Shown here: one piece after another, positions 26,063 to 34,620 of the stretch
Layout: every line of letters begins with the position of its first letter
Position numbering within the stretch: position 1 is the first letter of the stretch
Assembly (NCBI GenBank): GCA_963807015.1
Contig: CAWEAS010000009.1
Location: 1 to 64,000, forward strand
Direction: 5' to 3'
Length of the DNA: 64,000 bases
From: JAJPKK01 sp963807015
GTDB lineage: Bacteria > Pseudomonadota > Alphaproteobacteria > Rhizobiales > Xanthobacteraceae
Made by a program: the position numbers and the translations under genes
Notes under the pieces: model-generated
Databases searched by the model: none
What the model saw: only the letters and a program-made list of their open reading frames with translations
Told to the model about the DNA's origin: nothing

Positions 26063-26874
26063 CACCGACTGGGGCCGCGCAATCCACGCCAGCACATGTA
26101 AGCGTAGCGGGAACTCCGTCGCGAGTGAACGGAAAGGTTCGCGTTTTCGCCGACGCCGAGACGCTGGCGCGCCGGGCGGCGGAGTGGCTCTGCGACGCCG
26201 CAAATGCGGCGAGCGGCAAATTCGCGGTTTGCCTGTCCGGCGGGTCGACGCCGCGCCGGCTCTACGAGATGCTGGCCGAGAATCCCATCGCAGCGCGCAT
26301 GCCATGGGACCGCATCCATTGGTTCTTCGGTGATGAGCGTTTTGTGCCGCACGACCATCCCGACAGCAATTTCCGCATGGTGGAGACCGCGCTGTTCTCG
26401 CGGGCGCCGATCGCGCGCGCCAACATTCATCCGATCTCGACCGAGGGTGTCACGCCGGAGGAAGCGGCCGCGGACTACGAGCAAACGTTGCAACGCTTCT
26501 ACGGTGCAGCGTTGATCGACGCCAACCAACCGTTGTTCGGCGTCATGCTGCTCGGGCTTGGCGAAGACGGGCACACGGCTTCGCTCTTTCCCGGCAATCC
26601 TGTCCTGAAGGAAAGCCAGCGTTGGGCCGCTGCCGTAACCGGTGGGCCGGGCCACACTCGCATTACCTTGACCTACCCGATCCTGAACAGCAGCGCGCTC
26701 GCGGCATTCCTCGTCGCAGGTCAATCGAAGCGAGACATCCTGGCGCGCGCTCTCGGCGGCGACGATAGCCCGCCGGCGCTTGGTGTTCGGCCGGCCGGCC
26801 GTCTGTTCTGGTTCGTCGATCGTGCCGCCTGTTCCCAGGCTTCCGACACCGGCTACGCCGAGCCGCGACGATAG
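26059..26874 (+). CDS. pgl: 6-phosphogluconolactonase
   Basis: 271 residues of the SugarP_isomerase fold: VCLSGGSTPRRLYEML, HWFFGDERFVPHDHPDSNFRM and LLGLGEDGHTASLFPG are the standard Pgl motifs. It hydrolyses the lactone made by Zwf, which it follows with an ATGA overlap. An in-frame ATG at 26032 would add nine residues; the overlap-type start was preferred because the operon uses it at other junctions. The N-terminal 30 residues are Ala/Thr-rich and probably disordered. Confidence 0.93.
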   Translation: MTPTGAAQSTPAHVSVAGTPSRVNGKVRVFADAETLARRAAEWLCDAANAASGKFAVCLSGGSTPRRLYEMLAENPIAARMPWDRIHWFFGDERFVPHDHPDSNFRMVETALFSRAPIARANIHPISTEGVTPEEAAADYEQTLQRFYGAALIDANQPLFGVMLLGLGEDGHTASLFPGNPVLKESQRWAAAVTGGPGHTRITLTYPILNSSALAAFLVAGQSKRDILARALGGDDSPPALGVRPAGRLFWFVDRAACSQASDTGYAEPRR

Positions 26875-26905
26875 GACGATCGTCACCATGAGTTGGAGGT
26901 GAGGT

Positions 26906-27439
26906 GTGGCGAACGGCCCGGTTCCTTCGGTCATCGTCGTCATGGGCGTGTCGAGCTCAGGCAAGACGACCGTGGGTGCATTGCTTGCGGGGCGCCTGCA
27001 ATGGGAGTTCGCCGATGCCGACTGGTTTCATCCCACGGCCAACGTCGACAAGATGCATGCCGGCATTCCGCTGACGGATGATGATCGCTGGCCGTGGCTT
27101 GCCAGAGTGGCCGCATGGATCGACGAGCGCCGCGCCGCGGGCGAGCACGCAGTGATGGGATGTTCGGCCCTGAAGCGAAGCTACCGGCATGTGATCATCG
27201 GCGACCGCGCCGATGTGCGTCTTGTCTATCTCAAGGGCTCGGAGGATCTGATCGGCCGGCGCATGGCCGCCCGTCATGGCCACTTCATGCCAAAGCGCCT
27301 GCTGCACAGCCAGTTCGAGGCGCTGGAAGAACCTAGCTCGGACGAGCATCCGATCACGATTTCGGTCGAGCCGCGTCCCGCCGAAATCGTGTCGCGGATT
27401 ATCGCTGCGCTCGGTGTGGCCGATAGCCGGGGCCAGTAG
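26906..27439 (+). CDS. gntK: gluconokinase
   Basis: 177 residues. The P-loop GVSSSGKTTVG, the gluconate-site DADWFHPTANVDKMHAGIPLTDDDRWPWL, and CSALKRSYRHVI and FMPKRLLHSQFEALEEP are diagnostic of GntK. It phosphorylates gluconate to 6-phosphogluconate, feeding gnd. It uses a GTG start with GGAGGTGAG upstream. As the last gene of the pentose-phosphate operon, its TAG stop lies inside a palindromic repeat that may end transcription. Confidence 0.95.
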   Translation: MANGPVPSVIVVMGVSSSGKTTVGALLAGRLQWEFADADWFHPTANVDKMHAGIPLTDDDRWPWLARVAAWIDERRAAGEHAVMGCSALKRSYRHVIIGDRADVRLVYLKGSEDLIGRRMAARHGHFMPKRLLHSQFEALEEPSSDEHPITISVEPRPAEIVSRIIAALGVADSRGQ

Positions 27440-27523
27440 CCCGGGTGAGCGAAGCGACACCCGGGGCGGCATTGCAATTGAGGAGGCGCCGCCCCGGATG
27501 TCGCTTCGCTCATCCGGGCTACG
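27436..27523. repeat. palindromic element, AGCCCGG family (copy 2), likely bidirectional terminator
   Basis: GTAGCCCGGGTGAGCGAAGC at the left is mirrored by GCTTCGCTCATCCGGGCTAC at the right. It contains the gntK stop codon (27437-27439) and sits between the convergent gntK and cytochrome genes. Confidence 0.75.
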
Positions 27524-27532
27524 ACTACAGCG

Positions 27533-28087
27533 CTACTCTCCGCGGTGGAAGACGACGAAGCCCTCGCGGTTTGGCATCTTCACCTTCGGCAACGCTTGCG
27601 CGTCGACGGTTTCGGTCTCCGGGATGACGCCATTGAGATTGAGGAGATAGGCGACGGCCGCGTAGACCTCGTCATTGCTAAGCGACTTCGAGTTATTGAG
27701 CGGCATGGCGCGCCGCACATAGTCGAACAGCGTCGTGGCATAGGGCCAGTAGCTGCCGACGGTCTTGATCGGAGGCTTGTCGCCCGGGAGCGAGCCTTGG
27801 CCGCCGACAAGCCGGTCGTTCGGCTGGCCGGCCCCTTTTTCATTGTGACAGGGTTGGCATTTCGCCATGAACACCGCTTCGCCGGCCTTCACGGTGCCGC
27901 TGCCCGGCGGCAGTCCGGAGCCATCGGGCGGAATGCTGATGTCCCAGGTGGCGAGGTCCTGTGGCGAGATCGCCTTGCCGAGGTTGGGGCTCTGGGCGAA
28001 TGCGCTTGAGCCAAAGCTCAGGCCCAAGCCAAGCGCGAGCAGGGCAGCAACTGCGGTGTCACGCATAAGGGCGTTACGCATAAACAT
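27533..28087 (-). CDS. monohaem cytochrome c, partner of the SoxC-like protein
   Basis: 184 residues. A signal peptide runs to SSAFA before QSPNLGK. One haem site, CQPCH, lies near residue 77. A possible axial methionine is in RRAMPLNNSKSLSNDEVYAAVAYLLNLNG, the usual C-terminal class I cytochrome pattern. The start at 28087 has GAGGTGAAGC upstream and overlaps the end of the molybdenum subunit gene by 14 nt. It should accept electrons from the sulfite or sulfane dehydrogenase in the periplasm, comparable to SorB or the cytochrome part of SoxD. Confidence 0.88.
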   Translation of the reverse strand: MFMRNALMRDTAVAALLALGLGLSFGSSAFAQSPNLGKAISPQDLATWDISIPPDGSGLPPGSGTVKAGEAVFMAKCQPCHNEKGAGQPNDRLVGGQGSLPGDKPPIKTVGSYWPYATTLFDYVRRAMPLNNSKSLSNDEVYAAVAYLLNLNGVIPETETVDAQALPKVKMPNREGFVVFHRGE

Positions 28088-29342
28088 GCTTCACCTCGCC
28101 CTTATCCGACACCTGCCACTGGGTGATCATGTTGTTGTGGTAGTTGCCGCGATCGCCGCGCAAGGCAATGAGCTGCGCGCGGTTGGGCTGCACGTAGCCG
28201 GTCTCGTCGGTCGAGCGGCTTTGCAGCACGGCGGGGCCGCCGTCCCATTGCCACGCCATGCGGAAGCGGGTCAGCGCTTTCGGCAGCACCGGTTCCTGAA
28301 GCGCCGCGGCGCCCCAACTCTTGCCGCCGTCGGCAGACACCTCGACCTTGGCGATCTTGCCGTAGCCTGACCATGCGAGGCCGGAGATCTCGTACAGCCC
28401 AGGTCCACGCAAGGTGAGGCCGGGGGAGGGGTGGGTGATCACCGACTTCGCTTCCATCGGGAACACGAACTGCAGCGCCTTTCCGGTCGGCAGCAGCACC
28501 GTGTATTTGGAGGTCTCGTCCTTGGTCATGGTCGGGCCCTCGGTCAGCTTGATGCGCCGGAGCCATTTCACATTCATGTTGCCCTCGAAGCCGGGGAGCA
28601 GCAGACGCACCGGATAGCCGTTCGAGGGCCGGACCCGCTCGCCGTTCTGGTAGAGCGCGATCATCGCGTCATCGAGTGCCTTCTCGATCGGGAAACTGCG
28701 GCTCATGCCGGAGGCATCGGCGCCTTCCGCGAGCACCCACTTGGCCGCAGGATCAATGCCTGCCTCCTGGAGCAGCACCGAAAGCTTGATGCCTGTCCAT
28801 TCCTGGCACGACAGCAGCCCATGGATCGCTTGTACGTTGGCCTGCACCGGTTGTTTGCCGAACATGGCGCCGCTGTTGCCGGCGCACTCGACGAACGCGA
28901 TGCGCAACTCCATCGGGTAGCGGCCGAGGTCATCGAGGGTGAACACCAGCGGCCGCTTGACGAGGCCATGGATGAGCAGGCGGTGGGTGTCCGGATTGAT
29001 GTCGGGGATGCCGCTGTGGTGACGCTCGTAGTGGAGCCCGCTCGGCGTGATCATGCCGGCGAGCAACTGATGCGGCGTGCGCGAGGAGCCGGTGCCGGTG
29101 GTGCCGGGCGCTGAGGCCCAGGTGCGGGCGACTTTCTCCTCGTATTTCGACGGCTGGCCGTATCCCACGAATGGCGAGCCCGGGGTCTTCATCCACGGCT
29201 CGATCGGGAGCGGGTCCGCCTTCACTTCTTCCACCAGCGCGCCGGCGCTCGCCGCCGCAACGCTGCCGGCGAGAAACATCCGGCGATGCAGAAGCCCATT
29301 GCCCGCAACCTGTTCGGAGTCCGGGCGCACTTTGTCTTCCAT
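28074..29342 (-). CDS. soxC: SoxC/SorA-like molybdenum sulfite or sulfane dehydrogenase
   Basis: 422 residues. A twin-arginine-like leader (LLHRRMFLAGSVAAASAGAL) precedes the sulfite-oxidase-fold molybdopterin domain. FVECAGNSGAMFG carries the Mo-coordinating cysteine, and NGYPVRLLLPGFEGNMNVKWLRRI and the dimerisation domain (VSADGGKSW) follow. GGGAGG precedes two adjacent ATGs at 29345 and 29342; the second gives better spacing. With the downstream cytochrome it forms a two-gene unit. No soxXYZAB genes are present, so a free-standing sulfite dehydrogenase is more likely than full thiosulfate oxidation. Confidence 0.9.
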   Translation of the reverse strand: MEDKVRPDSEQVAGNGLLHRRMFLAGSVAAASAGALVEEVKADPLPIEPWMKTPGSPFVGYGQPSKYEEKVARTWASAPGTTGTGSSRTPHQLLAGMITPSGLHYERHHSGIPDINPDTHRLLIHGLVKRPLVFTLDDLGRYPMELRIAFVECAGNSGAMFGKQPVQANVQAIHGLLSCQEWTGIKLSVLLQEAGIDPAAKWVLAEGADASGMSRSFPIEKALDDAMIALYQNGERVRPSNGYPVRLLLPGFEGNMNVKWLRRIKLTEGPTMTKDETSKYTVLLPTGKALQFVFPMEAKSVITHPSPGLTLRGPGLYEISGLAWSGYGKIAKVEVSADGGKSWGAAALQEPVLPKALTRFRMAWQWDGGPAVLQSRSTDETGYVQPNRAQLIALRGDRGNYHNNMITQWQVSDKGEVKHVYA

Positions 29343-29432
29343 CATTTCCTCCCTGCGCATGATCGCATTGGAGGACATTGTAGTCCGATCCCGTCCGCAG
29401 GGAACGGGGGGAGCGCACAATTCGACGGAGCG

Positions 29433-29522
29433 GCAGGGTGGGTAAAAGTGCGGACGAAGTCCGCGCGTGCCCACGCGTCTCGGTTACGTCCGGTGGGCAC
29501 GCTTCGCTTTGCCCACCCTACG
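29433..29522. repeat. intergenic palindromic element, GTAGGGTGGGC family (copy 2)
   Basis: Left arm GCAGGGTGGGTAAAAGTG, right arm GCTTCGCTTTGCCCACCCTA, inner GCGTGCCCACG and GTGGGCACGC. It lies between the thioesterase 3' end and the upstream side of soxC. Confidence 0.75.
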
Positions 29523-29555
29523 ACGTGATCCTCGGACGGGCTTGGCTGAGTGCGA

Positions 29556-29987
29556 TCAACTGCGGCGCGGCGTGATGAGCTGCGTCTGCGTCACGACGGC
29601 GGCGAGCTTGCCGTCGCCCCGGGTGATGCGGGTCTGCCAGACCATGGTGGTGCGGCCGCGATGGATCGGCGTGCATTCGCCGCGGATGGTGTCGCCGCGG
29701 GCGACGCCGGCGATGAAGTTCGACTTGCTTTCGATGGTCGTCGTGCCGGCGCCCTCCGGCAAATTGAGGAAGGTCGCGGTCCCGCCGAGGTTGTCGGCGA
29801 ACGCCATCACGCAACCGCCATGCAGCGCGCCGTTGCGGTTGAGCAGATCGTCGCGAACGACAAGCTCAGCCACGACGCGATCGCGTCCGACCTCCACGAC
29901 CTTAACCCCGAGCAGCCGTGCGAACGGCGGCTGCATGTCGGCGATCACCTGCAGCCGCCGGGCGGTCTCGGTATCGTCGGTCTCCAT
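29556..29987 (-). CDS. PaaI/YdiI-type hotdog thioesterase
   Basis: 143 residues forming one hotdog domain. The segment LLNRNGALHGGCVMAFADNLGG is the family's N-x-x-x-x-HGG catalytic helix, followed by TIESKSNFIAGVARGDTIRGECTPIHRGRTTMVWQTRI strands. It would hydrolyse an acyl- or aroyl-CoA; the substrate is unknown. The ATG at 29987 is used. A GTG at 29999 would add four residues. It is downstream of the peroxiredoxin gene and separated from it by a terminator hairpin. Confidence 0.85.
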   Translation of the reverse strand: METDDTETARRLQVIADMQPPFARLLGVKVVEVGRDRVVAELVVRDDLLNRNGALHGGCVMAFADNLGGTATFLNLPEGAGTTTIESKSNFIAGVARGDTIRGECTPIHRGRTTMVWQTRITRGDGKLAAVVTQTQLITPRRS

Positions 29988-30020
29988 GGCTGCGCTCACG
30001 TCCCCGCGGTGTTCCCATAA

Positions 30021-30051
30021 CAAAAGCGCGGCCATGACGGCCGCGCTCTTT
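30021..30051 (-). terminator. hairpin terminator after the peroxiredoxin gene
   Basis: AGCGCGGCC (30025-30033) pairs with GGCCGCGCT (30039-30047) around a 5-nt loop. Read on the minus strand it is followed by TTTTG. It ends the peroxiredoxin transcript before the thioesterase gene. Confidence 0.7.
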
Positions 30052-30072
30052 GTAGCATCGTCGGTCCGCTTG

Positions 30073-30732
30073 TCAGTGCGGCTGCGGCACAATCCGGAGA
30101 TAGGGACGGGGTGCCTTCCAGCCTTGCGGATAGACCTTCTTGGCTTCCTCGTCGCTCACCGAGCCGGCGATGATCACGTCCTCGCCCGGCTTCCAGTTCG
30201 CCGGCGTGGCGACCTTGTGCTTCGCGGTCAACTGCAGGGAGTCGATCACCCGCAGAACCTCGTCAAAGTTGCGTCCGGTGGTCATGGGATAGACCAGGAT
30301 CAGCTTGATCTTCTTGTCCGGTCCAACAATGAAGACGTTGCGGACGGTCTGATTGTCCGCCGCTGTGCGCTGCGATGCGTCACCCGACGCTGCCGCCGGC
30401 AGCATGCCCCAGGCCTTGGCGATCTTGAGGTCGGTGTCGCCGATCAGCGGGTAGTTCGGGGCAAAGCCCTGGGTTTCCTTGATGTCGGCCGCCCACTTGC
30501 TGTGGCTCGTGATCGGGTCGACCGACAGGCCGACGATCTTGACGTTGCGCTTGTCGAATTCGGGCTTCAGCCGCGCCATGGTGCCGAGTTCGGTGGTGCA
30601 GACCGGCGTGAAGTCCTTCGGATGCGAGAACAGCACGACCCACGAGTTGCCGATCCAATCATGGAAGCGGATGTGGCCCTCGGTGGTGTCGGCTTCGAAA
30701 TCGGGCGCGGTGTCGCCAATCTGAAAAGTCAT
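30073..30732 (-). CDS. 1-Cys peroxiredoxin (Prx6 type)
   Basis: 219 residues. The peroxidatic cysteine is in HPKDFTPVCTTELG, and SVDPITSHSKWAADI and the long C-terminal domain (ANWKPGEDVIIAGSVSDEEAKKVYPQGW) are typical of the Prx6 subfamily. No resolving cysteine is seen. It reduces hydrogen and alkyl peroxides with an external thiol. GGAGG lies about 5 nt before the ATG at 30732. Confidence 0.94.
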   Translation of the reverse strand: MTFQIGDTAPDFEADTTEGHIRFHDWIGNSWVVLFSHPKDFTPVCTTELGTMARLKPEFDKRNVKIVGLSVDPITSHSKWAADIKETQGFAPNYPLIGDTDLKIAKAWGMLPAAASGDASQRTAADNQTVRNVFIVGPDKKIKLILVYPMTTGRNFDEVLRVIDSLQLTAKHKVATPANWKPGEDVIIAGSVSDEEAKKVYPQGWKAPRPYLRIVPQPH

Positions 30733-31204
30733 AACAAATCCTCCGCCTTATGATCCGATCACGGGTTCCGGGTCGATCGGGATTGCGGACATATATCGCT
30801 TCGAAGGTCGCAATCAAACCATTGAAACCGCGGCGAGATGACGGCTCCCCCGTGAAAGAATAGGCGCTCTGCCAACCGCGGCGACCGGAGCATCGCGTGT
30901 CTTAAGCTGCTGTTCCCGCGAAATATTCTGCTGCGGTCCTGCTGCGCACATGGCAGCTTTGCATCGCGGCGGGCGACAGGACTTGCCCAACGGATCAGCA
31001 ATTGCTTGCCGCGTGAGGCGCTGCGCCGAACAATGATCCGATCCCGGGTCGGCACGCAGCCGGCTTGGTCACCAAAAAATTGAAAATTTACCTCCAGAAC
31101 ATTTGAACCTTTCGACCACCCCACGCAACCAACAGACCAGGGACGGCGTTAAGCCAGAGGTAAATCCTGGCCTTTATGCGTCTGCAGGGCGGGGGATAAC
31201 AAAC
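30733..31204. other. intergenic stretch without a recognised gene
   Basis: Upstream region of the peroxiredoxin gene. Frames here are short, lack ribosome sites and show no conserved motif. It should hold the peroxiredoxin promoter, but no regulator site was recognised. Confidence 0.4.
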
Positions 31205-31417
31205 ATGGACAGGAAAGACGTCACTGCGCTTGCGCAGAGAGCAATCAACGGTCAAGGCCGCCCGTACGGCCGGCCGCTGCCATCCATCGGGGACATGCTT
31301 CCTCCGGCAATGGCAATCGCATCCAAAGCCGAGCACATCTGGGATGAGGACGTCGACCACGAGATCCTTGTCTGGATCGTCTCCCACGTGCACCAGGACC
31401 ATCGACGCCTTCAGTAA
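31205..31417 (+). CDS. short hypothetical protein
   Basis: A 70-residue frame starting ATGGACAGG with GGGGGATAAC upstream. The sequence (GRPYGRPLPSIGDMLPPAM, then an acidic WDEDVDHEILVWIVSHVHQDHRRLQ) has no recognised domain. Support is limited to the ribosome site and a coding-like base pattern. The interval 31418-31592 to the next gene contains a GGCCGGC hairpin and nothing else recognised. Confidence 0.4.
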   Translation: MDRKDVTALAQRAINGQGRPYGRPLPSIGDMLPPAMAIASKAEHIWDEDVDHEILVWIVSHVHQDHRRLQ

Positions 31418-31592
31418 GCGGCCATAGGCTGCCGGCCGTTGCTTCGGCCGGCAAGTTTCAGACGAGGTCGCAAGGCAGTATCCGCGACCGTTTCTCCCCG
31501 TCGCCGCGTCGGCTCTTCCCCAACGTTGAATTGACATTTCCCCCCGTTCGCCGCAAAGCCGGCAATGCCGGTTCGCCGCGTCGGGGGTTTCG

Positions 31593-33605
31593 ATGTTCAA
31601 GCGGATTCTGATCGCCAATCGAGGCGAGATCGCGTGCCGCATCATCAAGACCGCGCGGCGCCTCGGCATCGAGACCGTTGCGGTCTATTCCGACGCCGAC
31701 CGCGACGCTCTGCATGTGCAGATGGCGGACAGCGCGATCCACATTGGGCCGCCGCCTGCCGCTGAAAGCTACCTCGTCATCGGCAAGATCGTGGCTGCCT
31801 GCCGGCAGAGCGGCGCCGAGGCGGTGCATCCCGGCTACGGTTTTCTATCCGAGCGCGAAGCCTTTGCCGCGGCGCTCGCCGCTGCCGGCATCGTTTTCAT
31901 TGGTCCCAATGCCCGGGCGATCGCCGCCATGGGCGACAAGATCGAAAGCAAGAAGGCTGCGGCGGCCGCGAAAGTGTCGACCGTCCCGGGCCATCTCGGC
32001 GTCGTCGACAACGAGAAGCAGGCGATCGATATCGCCGAGGCGATCGGCTACCCGGTGATGATCAAGGCCTCCGCCGGGGGCGGCGGCAAGGGCATGCGCA
32101 TCGCCCATTCGTCCAGTGAGGTCGGCGAGGGTCTTGCGCGGGCAAGATCGGAGGCCAAGTCCTCGTTCGGCGACGATCGGGTGTTCATCGAGAAGTTCAT
32201 CGTCGACCCGCGCCACGTCGAAATCCAGGTGCTCGGGGACAAGCATGGCAACGTCGTTTATCTCGGCGAGCGTGAATGTTCGATCCAGCGCCGCAATCAG
32301 AAGGTGATCGAGGAAGCGCCGAGTCCGCTTCTCGATGCCGCGACCCGCGGGAAGATGGGCAGCCAGGCGGTCGCGCTTGCCAAGGCTGTCGGCTACGACT
32401 CCGCCGGAACGGTGGAATTCGTCGCCGGGCAGGATCGGAGCTTCTACTTCCTGGAGATGAACACTCGCCTCCAGGTCGAGCATCCGGTGACCGAACTCGT
32501 TACCGGCATCGATCTCGTCGAGCAGATGATCCGCGTTGCTGCCGGCGAGAAGCTCGCCATCACCCAAGCGGACGTGAAGCTCTCCGGCTGGGCGGTAGAG
32601 GCCCGCATCTACGCGGAAGATCCCTACCGCAATTTCCTGCCCTCGACCGGGCGGCTCGTGAAATATCGCCCACCGGCGGAGATGACCGAGGCCGGCGTCA
32701 CGGTGCGCAATGACACCGGCGTCTACGAAGGCGGCGAAATCTCGATCTACTACGATCCGATGATCGCGAAGCTCGTCACCCACGCGCCGACGCGGGACGG
32801 CGCGATCGCCGCCCAGGCGCGCTCGCTCGACGCCTTCTACGTCGACGGCATCCGCCACAACATCCCGTTTCTGGCAGCGTTGATGCAGCATCCGCGCTGG
32901 CGCAGCGGGCATCTTTCGACCGGATTCATTGCCGAGGAATTTCCCGACGGCTTCACCTCGGCTCTTCCCACGGGCGCCAACGCGCGCGCGATCGCTGCGG
33001 TCGCCGCCTTCGTCGATCATGTGCTGGGCGAGCGCAAGCGCCGCATCTCCGGTCAGATGGGAGGGCGGGCAGTCGTGCGCGAGCGGCTGCGTTCGGTGTG
33101 GCTTGGCGGCAGCGAACTCCGCCTGGTGGTGGCGCGCGAACCCCGGGGGATCGGCGTGCGGTTCCTCGGCGAGGCGGGGGAGGGGCCGCTGACGCTGCTC
33201 ACATCGTCGTGGAAGCCGGGCGATCCGGTGTGGCACGGCACTATCGACGGGGAACCTGCCGCCGTGCAGGTGCGGCCGATCCTCAACGGCTTCCTGCTGT
33301 TCCACCGCGGCATCGAAGCGAAGGCTTACGTCTTCACCGAAAGCGAATCCGCTGCCGCCCGCCTGATGCCCATCAAAACCGTGGCCGATACCGGCAAGAA
33401 GCTGCTGTGCCCGATGCCGGGACTGGTGGTGCAGATCGCCGTGACACCGGGACAAGAGGTCAAGGCCGGCGAAACGCTCGCCATCGTCGAGGCGATGAAA
33501 ATGGAAAACGTGTTGCGCGCCGAGCGCGACGGCACGGTCAAGGCGGTCTACGCCAAGAAGGGTGACAGCCTCGCCGTCGACGCCGTGATCATGGAGTTTG
33601 CGTAA
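31593..33605 (+). CDS. acyl-CoA carboxylase alpha subunit (biotin carboxylase plus biotin carrier)
   Basis: 670 residues. Biotin carboxylase part: FKRILIANRGEIACRIIKTARR, HPGYGFLSER, the ATP-grasp KASAGGGGKGMRIA, ERECSIQRRNQKVIEEAPSP and FLEMNTRLQVEHPVTE. A middle BT-type domain of about 150 residues follows, as in propionyl- and methylcrotonyl-CoA carboxylases. The C-terminal biotin carrier has VEAMKMEN with the biotinyl lysine. No carboxyltransferase beta subunit is adjacent, so the acyl-CoA substrate (propionyl-, acetyl- or methylcrotonyl-) cannot be fixed. The gene stands alone and is followed by a convergent alpha/beta hydrolase. Confidence 0.93.
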   Translation: MFKRILIANRGEIACRIIKTARRLGIETVAVYSDADRDALHVQMADSAIHIGPPPAAESYLVIGKIVAACRQSGAEAVHPGYGFLSEREAFAAALAAAGIVFIGPNARAIAAMGDKIESKKAAAAAKVSTVPGHLGVVDNEKQAIDIAEAIGYPVMIKASAGGGGKGMRIAHSSSEVGEGLARARSEAKSSFGDDRVFIEKFIVDPRHVEIQVLGDKHGNVVYLGERECSIQRRNQKVIEEAPSPLLDAATRGKMGSQAVALAKAVGYDSAGTVEFVAGQDRSFYFLEMNTRLQVEHPVTELVTGIDLVEQMIRVAAGEKLAITQADVKLSGWAVEARIYAEDPYRNFLPSTGRLVKYRPPAEMTEAGVTVRNDTGVYEGGEISIYYDPMIAKLVTHAPTRDGAIAAQARSLDAFYVDGIRHNIPFLAALMQHPRWRSGHLSTGFIAEEFPDGFTSALPTGANARAIAAVAAFVDHVLGERKRRISGQMGGRAVVRERLRSVWLGGSELRLVVAREPRGIGVRFLGEAGEGPLTLLTSSWKPGDPVWHGTIDGEPAAVQVRPILNGFLLFHRGIEAKAYVFTESESAAARLMPIKTVADTGKKLLCPMPGLVVQIAVTPGQEVKAGETLAIVEAMKMENVLRAERDGTVKAVYAKKGDSLAVDAVIMEFA

Positions 33606-33648
33606 GCGGAGCGCGGGCGCGCCCGCCGGCGGGCTGCGTCGCCGGTTG

Positions 33649-33673
33649 AAAAAAATGCGGGCGGGATGCCCGC
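33649..33673 (-). terminator. rho-independent terminator after the alpha/beta hydrolase gene
   Basis: GCGGGC (33657-33662) and GCCCGC (33668-33673) form a stem with a 5-nt loop. On the minus strand they are followed by A and a run of seven T. It lies just past the stop of the minus-strand hydrolase. Confidence 0.75.
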
Positions 33674-33680
33674 GGTCCGG

Positions 33681-34364
33681 TTATCCGGTGCGGCGTCCGC
33701 GCACTTCAGGGCGAGCTTCGCCTCCACCCTCGAGACGCTTGTCGAGATAGCTCACGATCTGCGCCATCAGTGCATCGATCTTGCCGTCAAAAAAGTGGTT
33801 GGCGGCAGGCACGACGCGCTGCTCGATGGTAATGCCTTTCTGGGTCTTCAGCTTCTCGACGAGGCCGGTCACGTCCTTATGCGGCACGACCGCATCCTTT
33901 TCGCCATGGATGATCAGGCCCGACGACGGGCAGGGCGCAAGGAAGGAAAAGTCGTAGAGATTGGCCGGTGGTGCGATCGAGATGAAGCCTTCGATTTCAG
34001 GCCGTCGCATCAACAGTTGCATGCCGATCCAGGCGCCGAACGAGAAGCCGGCAATCCAGCAGCCGCGGGCTTCCGGATTGATCGACTGCGCCCAGTCGAG
34101 CGCGGCGGCAGCATCGGCGAGTTCGCCCTGGCCATGATCGAACGAGCCTTGGCTGCGTCCGACGCCGCGGAAGTTGAACCGCAGCACCGAGAAATTGCGG
34201 TGCGCGAAGGCGTAGTAGAGCTGATAGACGATCGGATGGTTCATCGTTCCGCCGAACTGCGGGTGCGGATGAAGCACGATCGCGATCGGCGCGTTCTTGA
34301 TGCGGGACGGATGGTAGCGGCCTTCTATCCGGCCGGCTGAACCGGTGAAAATGATCTCGGGCAT
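33681..34364 (-). CDS. alpha/beta hydrolase of the dienelactone-hydrolase/KANL3-like group
   Basis: 227 residues. HPHPQFGGTMNHPIV, the RFNFRGVGRSQG strand-loop, the nucleophile elbow AGFSFGAWIG with serine, a late aspartate in HGEKDAVVPH, and the catalytic histidine in VPAANHFFDGK are all visible. No signal peptide. Substrate unknown; homologues are widespread cytosolic hydrolases. The ATG at 34364 is used. It is divergent from the iscS-suf operon. The gap 34365-34620 shows no gene. Confidence 0.85.
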   Translation of the reverse strand: MPEIIFTGSAGRIEGRYHPSRIKNAPIAIVLHPHPQFGGTMNHPIVYQLYYAFAHRNFSVLRFNFRGVGRSQGSFDHGQGELADAAAALDWAQSINPEARGCWIAGFSFGAWIGMQLLMRRPEIEGFISIAPPANLYDFSFLAPCPSSGLIIHGEKDAVVPHKDVTGLVEKLKTQKGITIEQRVVPAANHFFDGKIDALMAQIVSYLDKRLEGGGEARPEVRGRRTG

Positions 34365-34620
34365 GGTCACAAACCTCGATGGCGGCGATTCCGGCTCATG
34401 GCACTGCGTAGCTTTGCACAGTGCGCTTGACGCCTCTGCTTGACGCCTCCAAGAGGCGCGCGTAACTGTCTAAATCCACTCGATTTTGTCGGGCGTGCTA
34501 GGCGAGCGCCGCCGGGGCCGGGACATGTGGGCTGGCATGGCGCCCAATCTCTTGCACGATTGGGAGGATAAAAAGCAAGAACTTCGTGGGGTAGCCTGAT
34601 AGGCTGGCGTCGGGGTTGTC

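Noticed and set aside
31845..33455. 536-residue minus-strand frame opposite the carboxylase
   Set aside because: Mirror frame; no ribosome site or recognisable domain.
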